A DNA stretch of 64,000 nt from Mucilaginibacter mallensis (GTDB lineage: Bacteria; Bacteroidota; Bacteroidia; Sphingobacteriales; Sphingobacteriaceae). The notes under the pieces were generated by a model that ran no database searches, was not told where the DNA came from, and was given only the letters and a program-made list of their open reading frames with translations. Below are positions 40,771 through 50,400 of the stretch, in pieces. Location of the stretch: positions 4,774,001 through 4,838,000 of the forward strand of contig NZ_LT629740.1 in NCBI RefSeq assembly GCF_900105165.1, in the 5' to 3' direction. Every line of letters starts with the position of its first letter. Positions within the stretch are counted from its first letter, which is position 1. Both the position numbers and the translations under genes were made by a program.

Positions 40771-43206
40771 TTAATCGTCGTCATCGTCTTTTTTAGGTTG
40801 CAATATTACAAATGCGCTGCGTTTTGGCGCGGGCATAATGGCATTTTCCCCTTTTACATATTTCCATATCACATCGTTCAGTTCCAGATCGGGCACCTTA
40901 TCCTCTTTTGCCAGGTTGAACGATTGTGAGCGTTTACTGCTTTCATTTACGGCAACGTTACGCTGCTCCAGGTTGACCTGAGCTGGTTTTACGTTATAAA
41001 CAGCCATATCCGGCGTAGCCGTAAAGCAATCATACATTGGCAAAGCGGCAGCATCATACTGGCTCATAGGTGGCAATCCCAATATCAGCTCGATGGTACG
41101 CAATACCCCCGATGTGGAGTACATGTGGTGTATAGCCGCATTATGTTTTACATACGGCCCTGCAACAAGCACCGGCGAGCGGTGCGCATCTATATGGTCG
41201 GGGCCATTTTGGGCGTCATCCTCCAGTATAAAAACTACGGATTCTTTCCAGATGGAACTTTTTGAAAGATGATCTATCAGCAGACCTATGCCCTGGTCGT
41301 TATCCGCAACAGCAGCTATGGGCGATATAGCACCACGCCTTTGTCCGCTGGTATGATCGTTGCAGATACGTATGGAGTTAAAATGAGGAACGGCATTTAT
41401 GCTCAGCAATGAGTCGAAATCATGTTCCCAAACCTGCTCGCGTTTAGTATCCTTAATGTTCAGATCAAAGCCCGGCGACTGCGGACAAAGATGCCCTACC
41501 AATGATTTGATATTGGCCTCGCCATCCTGCGCAAACTCTCCGTAGGTGCGATAGCTTACACCCGCCCTTTTACAATAATCCCATATATAGCCATCGCGCG
41601 GGTCACCGGCCTTTCTGGTACCTTCTGAATCATAGTTACCACCGCGACCACCATAACTTGTGGGCCATGTTTTTTCAATAAAATCCGTAGCATAAGCCGC
41701 CATACTCCAATTATGCCCATCGGCACTAACTTCGGCGTCAACATAAAAATTATCCAGCAAAACAAACTGGTCAGCTATAGCATGATGGTTCGGGGTAACA
41801 TTCTGCCCAAAAATACAAAGCGAGGTATCACCGTTTCCTTTCGGCATATCACCCAAAACCTGGTCGTAAGTACGGTTCTCCTTGATGATATAAAACACAT
41901 ATTTAATTGGCGATTTATCGGCTTTGCTGCGTGGTATTGGGTTACCGGCCTCGCCTGCTGCCATTTTCTCCTCCGTTTCATTAAACGGTGTATTGGCGTA
42001 AACCTGTTCGGTGTAGGTTTTAAGCTGATCGGCATTAGGCGCATCAATAAATGATAGTGTGCCCTTAAACAAACCACCAATATATTGTTCCTTTGAATTT
42101 GTTGCCCCTTTTTGGTAGCCGCTGTTATCAGCCTTTCGTACAGGTTGCGGCCCACGCGGATTAGCCATTGAGGTAAAGCCCTTACCATTGGCTACCAAAA
42201 TCTTTTTACCTAAGACCTTAACATTGGTTGGATACCAGCCTACCGGGATAAAACCCATGCTTTTGCTGTCGCCGGGTTTGCTTACATCAAATACAGCAAG
42301 GCAATTATTATCGGCATTGGCTATATATAATGTTTTTTCGTCAGCAGATAGCGCCAGTCCGTTGGTTGTTGAGCCGGTTAAATGAGTTGGATAAAGCGCT
42401 GTTGCAACGGTTTCAACTATTTTGCGGGTAACGGTATTAATTATGGCGACTGAATTATCATTGGCATTGGCAACAAACAGCCAGCTGCCCTTTTTATTCA
42501 GCAGCATTTCATTAGGATGGCTACCTACTGTAATGTTACTTAATTTTTGCGTTTCTGTGTTATAAAAGGCTACCTGCTCCCCGCCCCAAATGGAAATGTA
42601 CAGTGTTTTTTCATCAGGCGATAACAGGCAGCTATAAGCTTCGGCAGGCAATTTAACTTTTGAAGTGATAGCGCGAGTTTTAGGGTCGATGATATATAGA
42701 GCGCTGTCTTCCTTAGTTACCGTATATAAAATGGTGTTGCTTTTGTTAACTGCTATACCGGTGGCGCAGATCTTATCAGCCGGCCAGGGTTTGCCGAGCT
42801 TAATGGTATCGGCTTTGCCAATTTTATTGTTGCTGATGGAAAAGGCCAAAATGAAGTTATCGTTACCGCCGGATGCATACAAGGTCTTTTCATCCTTACT
42901 AAAAGCTAAACCATACCATGATTTGCCTACCACTTTTTCATCCAGCAGTTTTTCATTTACCGGATCGATCAATTGTATAGATTGCGTGCTTTGCCCGTTA
43001 TTGGTTACCGCCAGCATTTTGCCCGATGCGGAGAGCTGGATATTCAAGGGCAGATCACCCAACTGTAAGTAGCGCCCGGCCGGACTCAGTTTCCAGCCAT
43101 TAGGCAATAGCACTTGCTGCGTTTGTTGTATTTTACCCGGCAATTGCGCCTGTACCTTAAAGGCAGCAATAAACAATAGTATGCTGAAAAGATATTTCTG
43201 TTTCAT
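40771..43206 (-). CDS. Secreted YncE-like beta-propeller fused to a phosphoesterase domain
   Basis: From ATG 43206, 811 residues: signal peptide ('KYLFSILLFIAAFKVQAQ'), a seven-bladed YncE-type propeller (about 30-370, repeated 'SADEKTLYIAN' and 'GSHPNEMLLNKKGSWLFVANAND'), then a phosphoesterase/phospholipase-C-like domain (PF04185 type, about 420-740) with 'YIIKENRTYDQVLGDMP', 'DNFYVDAEVSADGHNWS' and 'EDDAQNGPDHIDAHRSP'. The tail ends in an acidic 'KDDDDD'. The two-domain layout is known in Bacteroidetes as bifunctional YncE/alkaline phosphatase family proteins; substrate unknown. The frame extends 22 codons upstream without a signal-like start. Confidence 0.9.
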   Translation of the reverse strand: MKQKYLFSILLFIAAFKVQAQLPGKIQQTQQVLLPNGWKLSPAGRYLQLGDLPLNIQLSASGKMLAVTNNGQSTQSIQLIDPVNEKLLDEKVVGKSWYGLAFSKDEKTLYASGGNDNFILAFSISNNKIGKADTIKLGKPWPADKICATGIAVNKSNTILYTVTKEDSALYIIDPKTRAITSKVKLPAEAYSCLLSPDEKTLYISIWGGEQVAFYNTETQKLSNITVGSHPNEMLLNKKGSWLFVANANDNSVAIINTVTRKIVETVATALYPTHLTGSTTNGLALSADEKTLYIANADNNCLAVFDVSKPGDSKSMGFIPVGWYPTNVKVLGKKILVANGKGFTSMANPRGPQPVRKADNSGYQKGATNSKEQYIGGLFKGTLSFIDAPNADQLKTYTEQVYANTPFNETEEKMAAGEAGNPIPRSKADKSPIKYVFYIIKENRTYDQVLGDMPKGNGDTSLCIFGQNVTPNHHAIADQFVLLDNFYVDAEVSADGHNWSMAAYATDFIEKTWPTSYGGRGGNYDSEGTRKAGDPRDGYIWDYCKRAGVSYRTYGEFAQDGEANIKSLVGHLCPQSPGFDLNIKDTKREQVWEHDFDSLLSINAVPHFNSIRICNDHTSGQRRGAISPIAAVADNDQGIGLLIDHLSKSSIWKESVVFILEDDAQNGPDHIDAHRSPVLVAGPYVKHNAAIHHMYSTSGVLRTIELILGLPPMSQYDAAALPMYDCFTATPDMAVYNVKPAQVNLEQRNVAVNESSKRSQSFNLAKEDKVPDLELNDVIWKYVKGENAIMPAPKRSAFVILQPKKDDDDD

Positions 43207-43298
43207 AGTGAGATCAATCAAAAGACCAGCCAAAAGTAGGCATTGCTTTTTAGCGATATAGGCTGTTAACAAAAACTTAATACAAGATAGCGATTAAT

Positions 43299-44105
43299 CT
43301 ACTTATCCAGCTTTAGCTGCGCTTTTATTATAGAATCTTTTTGGGCGGTAGTGAGTTTATAATTGAAGTTGAACAGCGCGCTTTCCCAATCTCCATAGGA
43401 TGCATTGGGCAGCACAATATAGCGGGTGCCAAATTCCTGTATCAGTTTATTGGTGGCATCCTGCCTGCTTTGCAAGGTGGGTTTGTTATCATACAGGGCA
43501 TCAAAATCGGCCAGGTTATCCCCGCATAAAAGAATGACGGTATGTGTTTTAAGCACATCTTGCCTGCGACTCTCCTTGCTGGAATTATGGCCCGGCCTTA
43601 ATATTAAATGCGCGTCATCGGCATTGGGTAGATTGTAAAGTTGCAGGTTCTTCAAAGTACCCGCGCGCTCATCCTCATCACGATTGGTAATGTAGAAAAC
43701 CTCCACTCTTTTTGAGGCGGCATATTTAAAGAAAGCCGGAGCACCGGGCACGGTATCGGCTATGCCTTTGGCTGTCCAGATTTTCCAGGTTGCTGACGTA
43801 TAATCCAAATTATTGATGGCACGCTGGGCATCATAGGGGCTGTTATCCAATAGCGTTTCATCTATATCGGTAATAACAGCATACGGTTTAGTCGGGGTTT
43901 GCTTTACGGCCTCATCAACTCTTTGCTTAGCGATATTGTAAGCTTGAAAGCATAGCGCCTTATATTCTGCAGCCTTTTGCTGCCATAATGATGCCCACAC
44001 TTTACCATTATTTACAGTGGAGGTGCTGTTAGTTGCTCTTTTTGATGATGAACAGGCATTCAGCAATATAACACCCGCCAGTAAATAGTTATGCCATTTT
44101 CTCAT
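43299..44105 (-). CDS. Lipoprotein acid phosphatase, e(P4) family (HAD superfamily)
   Basis: 268 residues: lipobox 'LLNACSS' (Cys18), nucleophile motif 'VITDIDETLLDN' (Asp80, Asp82), 'FYITNRDEDER' (motif II-like) and 'VILLCGDNLADFD' (motif IV acidic pair). e(P4) enzymes dephosphorylate nucleotides such as NMN at the outer membrane so that the nucleoside can be taken up. It lies 26 nt after msrA on the same strand. Confidence 0.94.
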   Translation of the reverse strand: MRKWHNYLLAGVILLNACSSSKRATNSTSTVNNGKVWASLWQQKAAEYKALCFQAYNIAKQRVDEAVKQTPTKPYAVITDIDETLLDNSPYDAQRAINNLDYTSATWKIWTAKGIADTVPGAPAFFKYAASKRVEVFYITNRDEDERAGTLKNLQLYNLPNADDAHLILRPGHNSSKESRRQDVLKTHTVILLCGDNLADFDALYDNKPTLQSRQDATNKLIQEFGTRYIVLPNASYGDWESALFNFNYKLTTAQKDSIIKAQLKLDK

Positions 44106-44130
44106 GCTGCAAATATCACAAATGGGCGCT

Positions 44131-44676
44131 TTATAACAACTCAGGTTTTATCTTTTCGGTAAACTCCTTGGCAAACTTGTGCAGTTTGGGCTGGATCACA
44201 AATGAGCAATATGGCTGGTTACCATTCTCCTGGAAATAATTCTGGTGGTAATCTTCGGCTATGTAAAATTCACTTGCCGGGGTTACTTCGGTAACAATAG
44301 GAGCATCAAAAACATGCTCTTCGGTCAGTTTTTTAATCAGCGCTTCCGATTGTTCCTTTTGCTGTTCATTGGTATAAAATATAGCTGAGCGGTATTGCGT
44401 GCCCACATCATTCCCCTGGCGGTTTAAGGTAGTTGGATTATGCGTTCTGAAAAATATCAACAGTATTTCATCCAATGATATTTCATCGGCATCATACTCA
44501 ACCTGCGTTACCTCGGCATGGCCGCTGGCGCCGGTACATACCTGTTTGTAGGTTGGGTTTGCAATATGCCCGCCCATATAACCCGAAGTTACTTTTTTAA
44601 CGCCCTTAACTGTTTGAAATATAGCCTCTGTACACCAGAAGCACCCGTTGCCGAATGTTATTGTTTGAATATTCAT
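44131..44676 (-). CDS. msrA: Peptide-methionine (S)-S-oxide reductase
   Basis: 181 residues, standard MsrA length. Catalytic Cys12 in 'GNGCFWCTEA', 'VTSGYMGG', 'GHAEVTQVEYD', 'NDVGTQYRSAIFY' and 'EDYHQNYF'. Repairs oxidised methionine. No signal peptide, so cytoplasmic; the MsrB partner is not in the window. Confidence 0.96.
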   Translation of the reverse strand: MNIQTITFGNGCFWCTEAIFQTVKGVKKVTSGYMGGHIANPTYKQVCTGASGHAEVTQVEYDADEISLDEILLIFFRTHNPTTLNRQGNDVGTQYRSAIFYTNEQQKEQSEALIKKLTEEHVFDAPIVTEVTPASEFYIAEDYHQNYFQENGNQPYCSFVIQPKLHKFAKEFTEKIKPELL

Positions 44677-44724
44677 AGTAATGTTAAATACGAATTTACC
44701 ACTCTTTTGATTTAGAAAGATATT

Positions 44725-44732
44725 TATATTTG
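44725..44732 (+). promoter_or_regulatory. -7 box TATATTTG before the DoxX-like gene
   Basis: Exact TAnnTTTG match. A TTTG at 44706-44709 could be the -33 part but the gap is 15 nt, shorter than usual. Confidence 0.4.
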
Positions 44733-44789
44733 ATTATGTCAATATAACTACTAAATTAGATGTTTAAACATTCATTAAAACCCTGAATT

Positions 44790-45176
44790 ATGAAAATTGC
44801 AGTATTAATCACCCGCTCATTGCTCGGCCTTATTTTCTTCGGATTCGGCCTGGCCTATTTCTTGCACCTTTTACCAACAACAGTTCCACCCGGTCCTGCC
44901 GGTGAATTCGATAAAGGGCTATTTGCTTCCGGCTACTTTTTCGGTTTCTTAAAAGCCACGGAAACACTCTGCGGTTTATTCCTGCTCATCAACAAATACA
45001 CCGCTTTCTTTTTGCTGATCATATTCCCGGTAACGCTGAATATATTTTTATTCCACGCCTTTTTGGAACCGTCTGGTTTAGTTATGGCTGGCCCTATGCT
45101 GCTCATCAATTTATTTTTAGGCTATGCTTATCGTAAATATTACACAGGCGTATTCACCACTTCTCCTACTGTATAA
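44790..45176 (+). CDS. DoxX-like membrane protein
   Basis: 128 residues with four membrane spans ('RSLLGLIFFGFGLAYFLHLL', 'GYFFGFLKATETLCGLFLLI', 'AFFLLIIFPVTLNIFLFHAFL', 'LVMAGPMLLINLFLGYAY'), fitting the DoxX/DoxD family of small quinone- or thiol-linked membrane proteins. Exact role unknown. Single gene with its own terminator. Confidence 0.85.
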   Translation: MKIAVLITRSLLGLIFFGFGLAYFLHLLPTTVPPGPAGEFDKGLFASGYFFGFLKATETLCGLFLLINKYTAFFLLIIFPVTLNIFLFHAFLEPSGLVMAGPMLLINLFLGYAYRKYYTGVFTTSPTV

Positions 45177-45202
45177 AACGGTTTAATTATATAATAATCT
45201 GT

Positions 45203-45238
45203 AAATGCCACGGTAATAATATCGTGGCATTTTTGTTT
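45203..45238 (+). terminator. Terminator after the DoxX-like gene
   Basis: Stem AAATGCCACG/CGTGGCATTT with an 8-nt loop and a TTTTTG tail, 27 nt after the stop codon. Confidence 0.85.
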
Positions 45239-45328
45239 AAACAATTTTTATAACCGTTTAATTTTGATATGTTGAAATTAATATTGCAAATTTACTGTCG
45301 TTTATACATTTTATCCAAACAACCAATT

Positions 45329-47764
45329 ATGCCAGCAATAAAAGCCATTTTATGCAGAGTTGGGAAATTATCTTTCCTGCTTTTAGTCCCTGTACTTTTT
45401 ACACTTAAATCATCTGCCCAGGTTAGATCAATCATCAATTTTGATAAAGGCTGGCATTTTCATTTAGGCGATACTACCAATGCGGAACAATCCACATTTA
45501 CCGATGCCAACTGGCGTGTGCTTAACCTACCGCATGATTGGAGCGTTGAAGGCACATTCAGCAAGGATAATCCTGCTACCCCTGAAGGCGGTGCTTTACC
45601 GGGTGGTATTGGCTGGTACCGTAAAACATTTACCGTACCTGTATCGGCTAAAAGCAAACTTATTTATATTGATTTTGATGGGGTTTACCAAAAAAGTACC
45701 GTTTGGGTAAACGGACACGAACTTGGTTTCAGGCCTAATGGCTATATCTCATTCCGTTATGAGCTTACGCCGTATTTAAACTTCGGCGGGCAAAATACTA
45801 TTGCTGTAAAGGTTGATAACTCTGTTCAGCCAAACTCACGCTGGTATTCAGGTTCTGGTATTTACCGGAATGTATGGCTGGTTACCACCGGCAAAACAGC
45901 CATCGATCATTGGGGAACCTATGTAACTACATCTGAAGTAAGCGCTCAATCTGCAAAAGTTGATCTGAAAGTAAAAATCAGAAATAATGTTAGCCTGTCA
46001 AAAATCGGTATTGAAACAAAAATTTATGACGCGCTCGGTAAAATAGTTGCTGCCGTTGGGAATATCATTTCAAAGAAAGATCAGCAAGATTCTATTATAA
46101 ATTTTGATCAGGTTATTCCTTTAGACAAACCTATTTTATGGTCGGTTGATCATCCTTATCTATATAAAATAGTTACACAAGTAACGGTAGATGGCAAGAT
46201 GGTTGATGATTACACCACACCATTAGGTATCCGCTATTTTAATTTTGATGCTGATAAAGGCTTCTCCTTAAATGGCAAGCATTTGAAAATATTAGGCGTT
46301 TGTGATCACCACGATCTGGGCAGTTTAGGCTCAGCATTAAACTATCGTGCTTTGGAGCGTCAGTTGCAGGAATTAAAGGAAATGGGCTGCAACGCCATCC
46401 GCACCTCGCATAACCCACCGGCACCTGAGCTATTGGAGCTTACCGACAAAATGGGCTTCATTGTGATGGACGAAGCATTTGATTGCTGGGAATGGGCCAA
46501 AGTTAAGTATGACTATCATTTATATTTTAAACAATGGCATAAACGCGATCTGGAAGATCAGGTATTACGCGACAGGAACCACCCGAGCGTGATCATCTGG
46601 AGCATTGGTAATGAGATACCGCAACAGGCTGATACCAGCGCGTTACGTATAGCACCCGATCTGGCGGCAATAGTTCACAGTCTGGATAAAACCCGACCGA
46701 TAACTACGGCAAATGATCGCCCTGACACCAACAATAAGATCGTAAAATCAGGCGCTATCGACCTGATAGGTTATAACTATCATGAATATGATTACGCTAA
46801 ATTCCATGACCGTTACCCGGGTAAAAAATTCATCGCTACGGAAACAACTTCCGACCTGCAAACCCGCGGGCATTATGATATGCCATCAGACAGTATAAGA
46901 ATATGGCCTTCGAGGGGTGATGATAAATTTGTTGGCAATGCCGATAATACCGTATCAGCCTATGATAACGTGCGACCACCATGGGGCTCAACACATGAGG
47001 CTACGTGGAAAGCGATGAAGAAATATAATATGCTGTCGGGCTTCTTTATCTGGACCGGCTGGGATTATCTGGGCGAGCCTACGCCTTACTCATGGCCATC
47101 ACGCAGCTCCTACTTTGGTATTATTGATTTGGCAGGCTTCCCTAAGGACGTTTACTACATGTACCAAAGCGAATGGACCAATAAACCGGTATTGCACATC
47201 TTCCCGCATTGGAACTGGACGCCGGGCCAAACCATTGATATTTGGGCCTATTATAACCATGCCGATGAAGTGGAGCTGTATGTTAACGGAAAATCTGTCG
47301 GTATAAAAAAGAAAACCGGCGATGACCTGCACGTAATGTGGCGCTTGAAATTTGAGCCGGGTACTCTAAAAGCAGTATCACGTAAGGATGGCAAAGTGGT
47401 GTTAACCCAGAAAATTCACACTGCCGGTAAACCCGCTAAAATTGAGCTAAACGCCGACAGAAGTGTTATTAATGCTGATGGTAAAGACCTGTCGTTTGTT
47501 ACGGTGAAGATATTGGATAAGGACGGCAATGTTGTTCCTGATGCCAGTAACCTGGTAAACTTTAAGATCAATGGTAACGCGTTTATTGCCAGCGTTGATA
47601 ACGGCGACCCGGTAAGTCACGACCCATTCAAAGCTGATTACCGCAAGGCATTTAACGGCCTGGCACTAGCTATAGTCCAGGCAAAGGAAACACCCGGTAA
47701 TATTACTTTTACCGCCACCGCGGATGGTTTGCAACCGGCTACGATTACGATAAAAGCGAAATAA
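45329..47764 (+). CDS. Secreted beta-galactosidase/glucuronidase-type glycoside hydrolase family 2
   Basis: From ATG 45329, 811 residues with signal peptide ('LSFLLLVPVLFTLKSSAQ'). Order: sugar-binding jelly roll ('DWSVEGTF', 'GGIGWYRKTF', 'RPNGYISFRYELT'), immunoglobulin-like domain, TIM barrel with 'GVCDHHDLG', 'IRTSHNPPAPELLEL', acid/base Glu in 'WSIGNEIP' (about 429), nucleophile Glu in 'ATETTSD' (about 504), then a DUF4982-type and a further Ig-like domain. The Bacteroidetes GH2 type that hydrolyses beta-galactosides in the periplasm. The upstream frame to 45269 lacks a signal-like start. Confidence 0.93.
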   Translation: MPAIKAILCRVGKLSFLLLVPVLFTLKSSAQVRSIINFDKGWHFHLGDTTNAEQSTFTDANWRVLNLPHDWSVEGTFSKDNPATPEGGALPGGIGWYRKTFTVPVSAKSKLIYIDFDGVYQKSTVWVNGHELGFRPNGYISFRYELTPYLNFGGQNTIAVKVDNSVQPNSRWYSGSGIYRNVWLVTTGKTAIDHWGTYVTTSEVSAQSAKVDLKVKIRNNVSLSKIGIETKIYDALGKIVAAVGNIISKKDQQDSIINFDQVIPLDKPILWSVDHPYLYKIVTQVTVDGKMVDDYTTPLGIRYFNFDADKGFSLNGKHLKILGVCDHHDLGSLGSALNYRALERQLQELKEMGCNAIRTSHNPPAPELLELTDKMGFIVMDEAFDCWEWAKVKYDYHLYFKQWHKRDLEDQVLRDRNHPSVIIWSIGNEIPQQADTSALRIAPDLAAIVHSLDKTRPITTANDRPDTNNKIVKSGAIDLIGYNYHEYDYAKFHDRYPGKKFIATETTSDLQTRGHYDMPSDSIRIWPSRGDDKFVGNADNTVSAYDNVRPPWGSTHEATWKAMKKYNMLSGFFIWTGWDYLGEPTPYSWPSRSSYFGIIDLAGFPKDVYYMYQSEWTNKPVLHIFPHWNWTPGQTIDIWAYYNHADEVELYVNGKSVGIKKKTGDDLHVMWRLKFEPGTLKAVSRKDGKVVLTQKIHTAGKPAKIELNADRSVINADGKDLSFVTVKILDKDGNVVPDASNLVNFKINGNAFIASVDNGDPVSHDPFKADYRKAFNGLALAIVQAKETPGNITFTATADGLQPATITIKAK

Positions 47765-47915
47765 CACCAAGCATAATAACGCTGTGTTCTTTGTGAAAAT
47801 CTTAGTGTCCTTTGTGGTAAATTAACCGCAGAGGGCACAATGAGAGAAAATACAAAGTACACGGAGTATCGCTACCGTGGATGTATTACAACTGACTACT
47901 GTTGTCATAAAGGCT

Positions 47916-47967
47916 AAAAGTCCTATTGTCATTTCGAGCTATCGCTCGAAATGACAATAGGACTTTT
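47916..47967. repeat. GTCATTTCGAG hairpin with perfect 23-bp arms
   Basis: Arms 47916-47938 and 47945-47967 with a 6-nt loop. The right arm overlaps the stop codon of the GH20 gene, so the hairpin forms at the very end of that message and can act as its terminator. Also a member of the GTCAT...ATGAC class. Confidence 0.88.
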
Positions 47968-49849
47968 ATTCTGCTTTCTTCTTCGCCAGGTCTTTTAACG
48001 TTACATTTATTTGTTTGCCGATCGGTTTGTTATCACGATAGGTAACCACTCTTATTTCAGTGGCTCCATTCGGGATAGCCAGGGGCACATTGGCATATTT
48101 TAGCGAGTGATTATCGGGGATGCTGGTATCAAACGTATAATAAATATCAAGCTTACTCAGTTGTGTACCCAGTTTCACTTTGAGTGCGCTATCACCGGGC
48201 ACCCTTGTACCACTAATAATTGGGTCGTACATACTGGTGGCATATTTAATATCCGCGGCATCCAAACGCTTAAAATGCGTTTCCACTCTATGCACAAACT
48301 CATCAAAATGGCGCTCGGTTTTCGGCGACCATAAAATTTCGGCCAATGCCATAGCGCGCGGCCATGTCATGTACTCTACCTGGCGCTCATCAGTTATCGA
48401 TTCTGTCCACAGGTTGCCTTGTCCGCCTAAAATAAGTTTCGCGTCAACGCCAGCCGGAACAGGTTCAAAATCATAAGTATCATTTAAAAATAGCTTACCA
48501 TAAGTAGCTGGCTCTACTAATGGATCGCCCTGGTAAAGATCGAGATAGCAGCTACCCGATGGGGTCATTATCACCTGGTGGCCCATTTTTGCAGCCTGAA
48601 TGCCGCCATCCATACCACGCCAGCTCATTACCGTTGCCGATGGTGCCAGTCCGCCCTCCAATATCTCATCCCAGCCTATCAGCTTTTTACCTTTCGACTC
48701 TACAATCTGCTCTATACGTTTTACAAAATAGCTTTGCAGTTCGTCGGTATTTTTCAGGTTTTCACGCTTCATTAAAGCCTGGCATTTCGGGCATCTATCC
48801 CAAAAACCTTTATAAGCCTCATCGCCACCTATATGGATATATTTACAAGGGAAAAGCTGCGCTATCTCGGTAAAAACCTTATCCAGGATCATGTAGGTGG
48901 AATCATTACCCACACAAAGCACATTGTCCTCTTTAGTATAAAAGTTGCTGCCGGGGTTAACCGGGTATTGCAGTTGGGTACATGATAAGTTAGGGAACGA
49001 AGCGATCATGGCCAAACTATGTGCCGGCACATCTATCTCCGGCAAGATAGTGATATACCTGTCCTGCGCATATTTAATAATCTCGCGCACATCATCCTGT
49101 GTATAAAAACCTCCATAAGGAGTTTTCTCTCCCGGTTGCGGCACCTGCATTGAGCCGTTGAACGGCCCGGTACGCATTACACGCCATGCACCAACACGGG
49201 TTAGCTGTGGCAGGCTTTTTATTTCGATACGCCAGCCATTATCATCAGACAAATGCCAGTGGAATACATTGTATTTGTATTTCGCCATCTCATCAATATA
49301 ATCCTTCACCACTTGTTTAGGGAAGTAATGGCGGCTTACATCCAGCATCAATCCCCGCCAGCCGAAGCGCGGGTAATCGGTAATATCAACAGCCGGGATG
49401 CTCCAGGTAATGCCTGCAACCTGTGTCCTCGATTCAATATCCGGAGGCAACAGTTGCACTAAGGTTTGTATACCGTAAAACAGGCCCTTATCATCATTAG
49501 CGGTAATGGTTATACGTGCGGTGGTAACTTTTAGCGTATATCCCTCTTCACCAATTGCCGGATCAGCAACTTTGTTCAGTTTTAAATGAATGGCTGTACC
49601 GGTTTTATTAACGGTAGTTACCGGGATAGCAAACCCTGTAGGTGAGTTAAGCATCCCTGCTAATAACGTTCCTATTCTTTTAACTTCAGGATTGCCTGTG
49701 AGTATAATGATGCTTGTTTGTCGGCTTAACTTAAAATGGCCGGGATAGGTTTTTAGCGATACCGGCTGGGGTATTAATTGCGGCGTTTGCGCAAGGCACG
49801 AAAAAGCGATAAATAAACTAAACACGAAAGTCAACAAGCCTTTGTTCAT
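47966..49849 (-). CDS. Secreted beta-N-acetylhexosaminidase, glycoside hydrolase family 20
   Basis: 627 residues: signal peptide ('LLTFVFSLFIAFSCLAQ'), N-terminal GH20b domain (about 22-150), TIM barrel beginning 'DYPRFGWRGLMLDVSRHYFP', catalytic Asp-Glu pair in 'HIGGDEAYKGFW' (about 338-348), 'GWDEILEGGLAPSATVMSWRG', and 'GGQGNLWTE' near 460-470. Removes terminal GlcNAc/GalNAc from glycans or chitobiose in the periplasm. Convergent with the GH2 gene, with the perfect hairpin between them. Confidence 0.95.
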   Translation of the reverse strand: MNKGLLTFVFSLFIAFSCLAQTPQLIPQPVSLKTYPGHFKLSRQTSIIILTGNPEVKRIGTLLAGMLNSPTGFAIPVTTVNKTGTAIHLKLNKVADPAIGEEGYTLKVTTARITITANDDKGLFYGIQTLVQLLPPDIESRTQVAGITWSIPAVDITDYPRFGWRGLMLDVSRHYFPKQVVKDYIDEMAKYKYNVFHWHLSDDNGWRIEIKSLPQLTRVGAWRVMRTGPFNGSMQVPQPGEKTPYGGFYTQDDVREIIKYAQDRYITILPEIDVPAHSLAMIASFPNLSCTQLQYPVNPGSNFYTKEDNVLCVGNDSTYMILDKVFTEIAQLFPCKYIHIGGDEAYKGFWDRCPKCQALMKRENLKNTDELQSYFVKRIEQIVESKGKKLIGWDEILEGGLAPSATVMSWRGMDGGIQAAKMGHQVIMTPSGSCYLDLYQGDPLVEPATYGKLFLNDTYDFEPVPAGVDAKLILGGQGNLWTESITDERQVEYMTWPRAMALAEILWSPKTERHFDEFVHRVETHFKRLDAADIKYATSMYDPIISGTRVPGDSALKVKLGTQLSKLDIYYTFDTSIPDNHSLKYANVPLAIPNGATEIRVVTYRDNKPIGKQINVTLKDLAKKKAE

Positions 49850-49879
49850 ATACTTTAAGGTTAATGGTTAGCAGATATA

Positions 49880-50377
49880 TTATTTCAATTCTTTTCTCAT
49901 CACGTAGTCGTTCATAAAATATGGCCCGATGGGGATATCTTCCTGGTAAGCCTCACTAAAGCCCATCTTTTCATAAAAGTTTTTGGCCTTGTTATAGCGG
50001 TTTACATTTAGTTCGAGGATATGTTTACCAGCTTTTAAAACCTCATTGCTTACCGCGTCAATCAATATTTTACCGTAACCTTTACCTTGTGTAACAGGCA
50101 GACAATAAAGCTTATGCAATTTATAAATATCCACATCATCCTCGCGCGGAGAAAATGCTACGAAAGCCACAGGCTGTTCATCTTCCAATAGCATTAAATA
50201 AGTTTGTATGTTATTTTCGATCTGGTTGCTGATCTTTTCTGCCGTGTAAATCTCATCCAGCATAAAGCGGATCTGTTCTTCTTCTAATATTGGTGAGTAG
50301 GCTACCCACCAGGTTGTTTCGGCTATTTGAATAATGGTTTCAGTATCGGTTGTGGTTGCTGTTCTGATAGTATACAT
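49880..50377 (-). CDS. GNAT-family N-acetyltransferase
   Basis: 165 residues: 'YLMLLEDEQPVAFVAFSP', acetyl-CoA loop 'LYCLPVTQGKGYGKILIDAV' and 'LELNVNRYNKAKNFYEKMGFSE'. Acceptor unknown. It precedes the GH20 gene by 30 nt on the same strand but the functions look unrelated. Confidence 0.9.
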   Translation of the reverse strand: MYTIRTATTTDTETIIQIAETTWWVAYSPILEEEQIRFMLDEIYTAEKISNQIENNIQTYLMLLEDEQPVAFVAFSPREDDVDIYKLHKLYCLPVTQGKGYGKILIDAVSNEVLKAGKHILELNVNRYNKAKNFYEKMGFSEAYQEDIPIGPYFMNDYVMRKELK

Positions 50378-50400
50378 TATTCAAATATAGAAGAACCATA

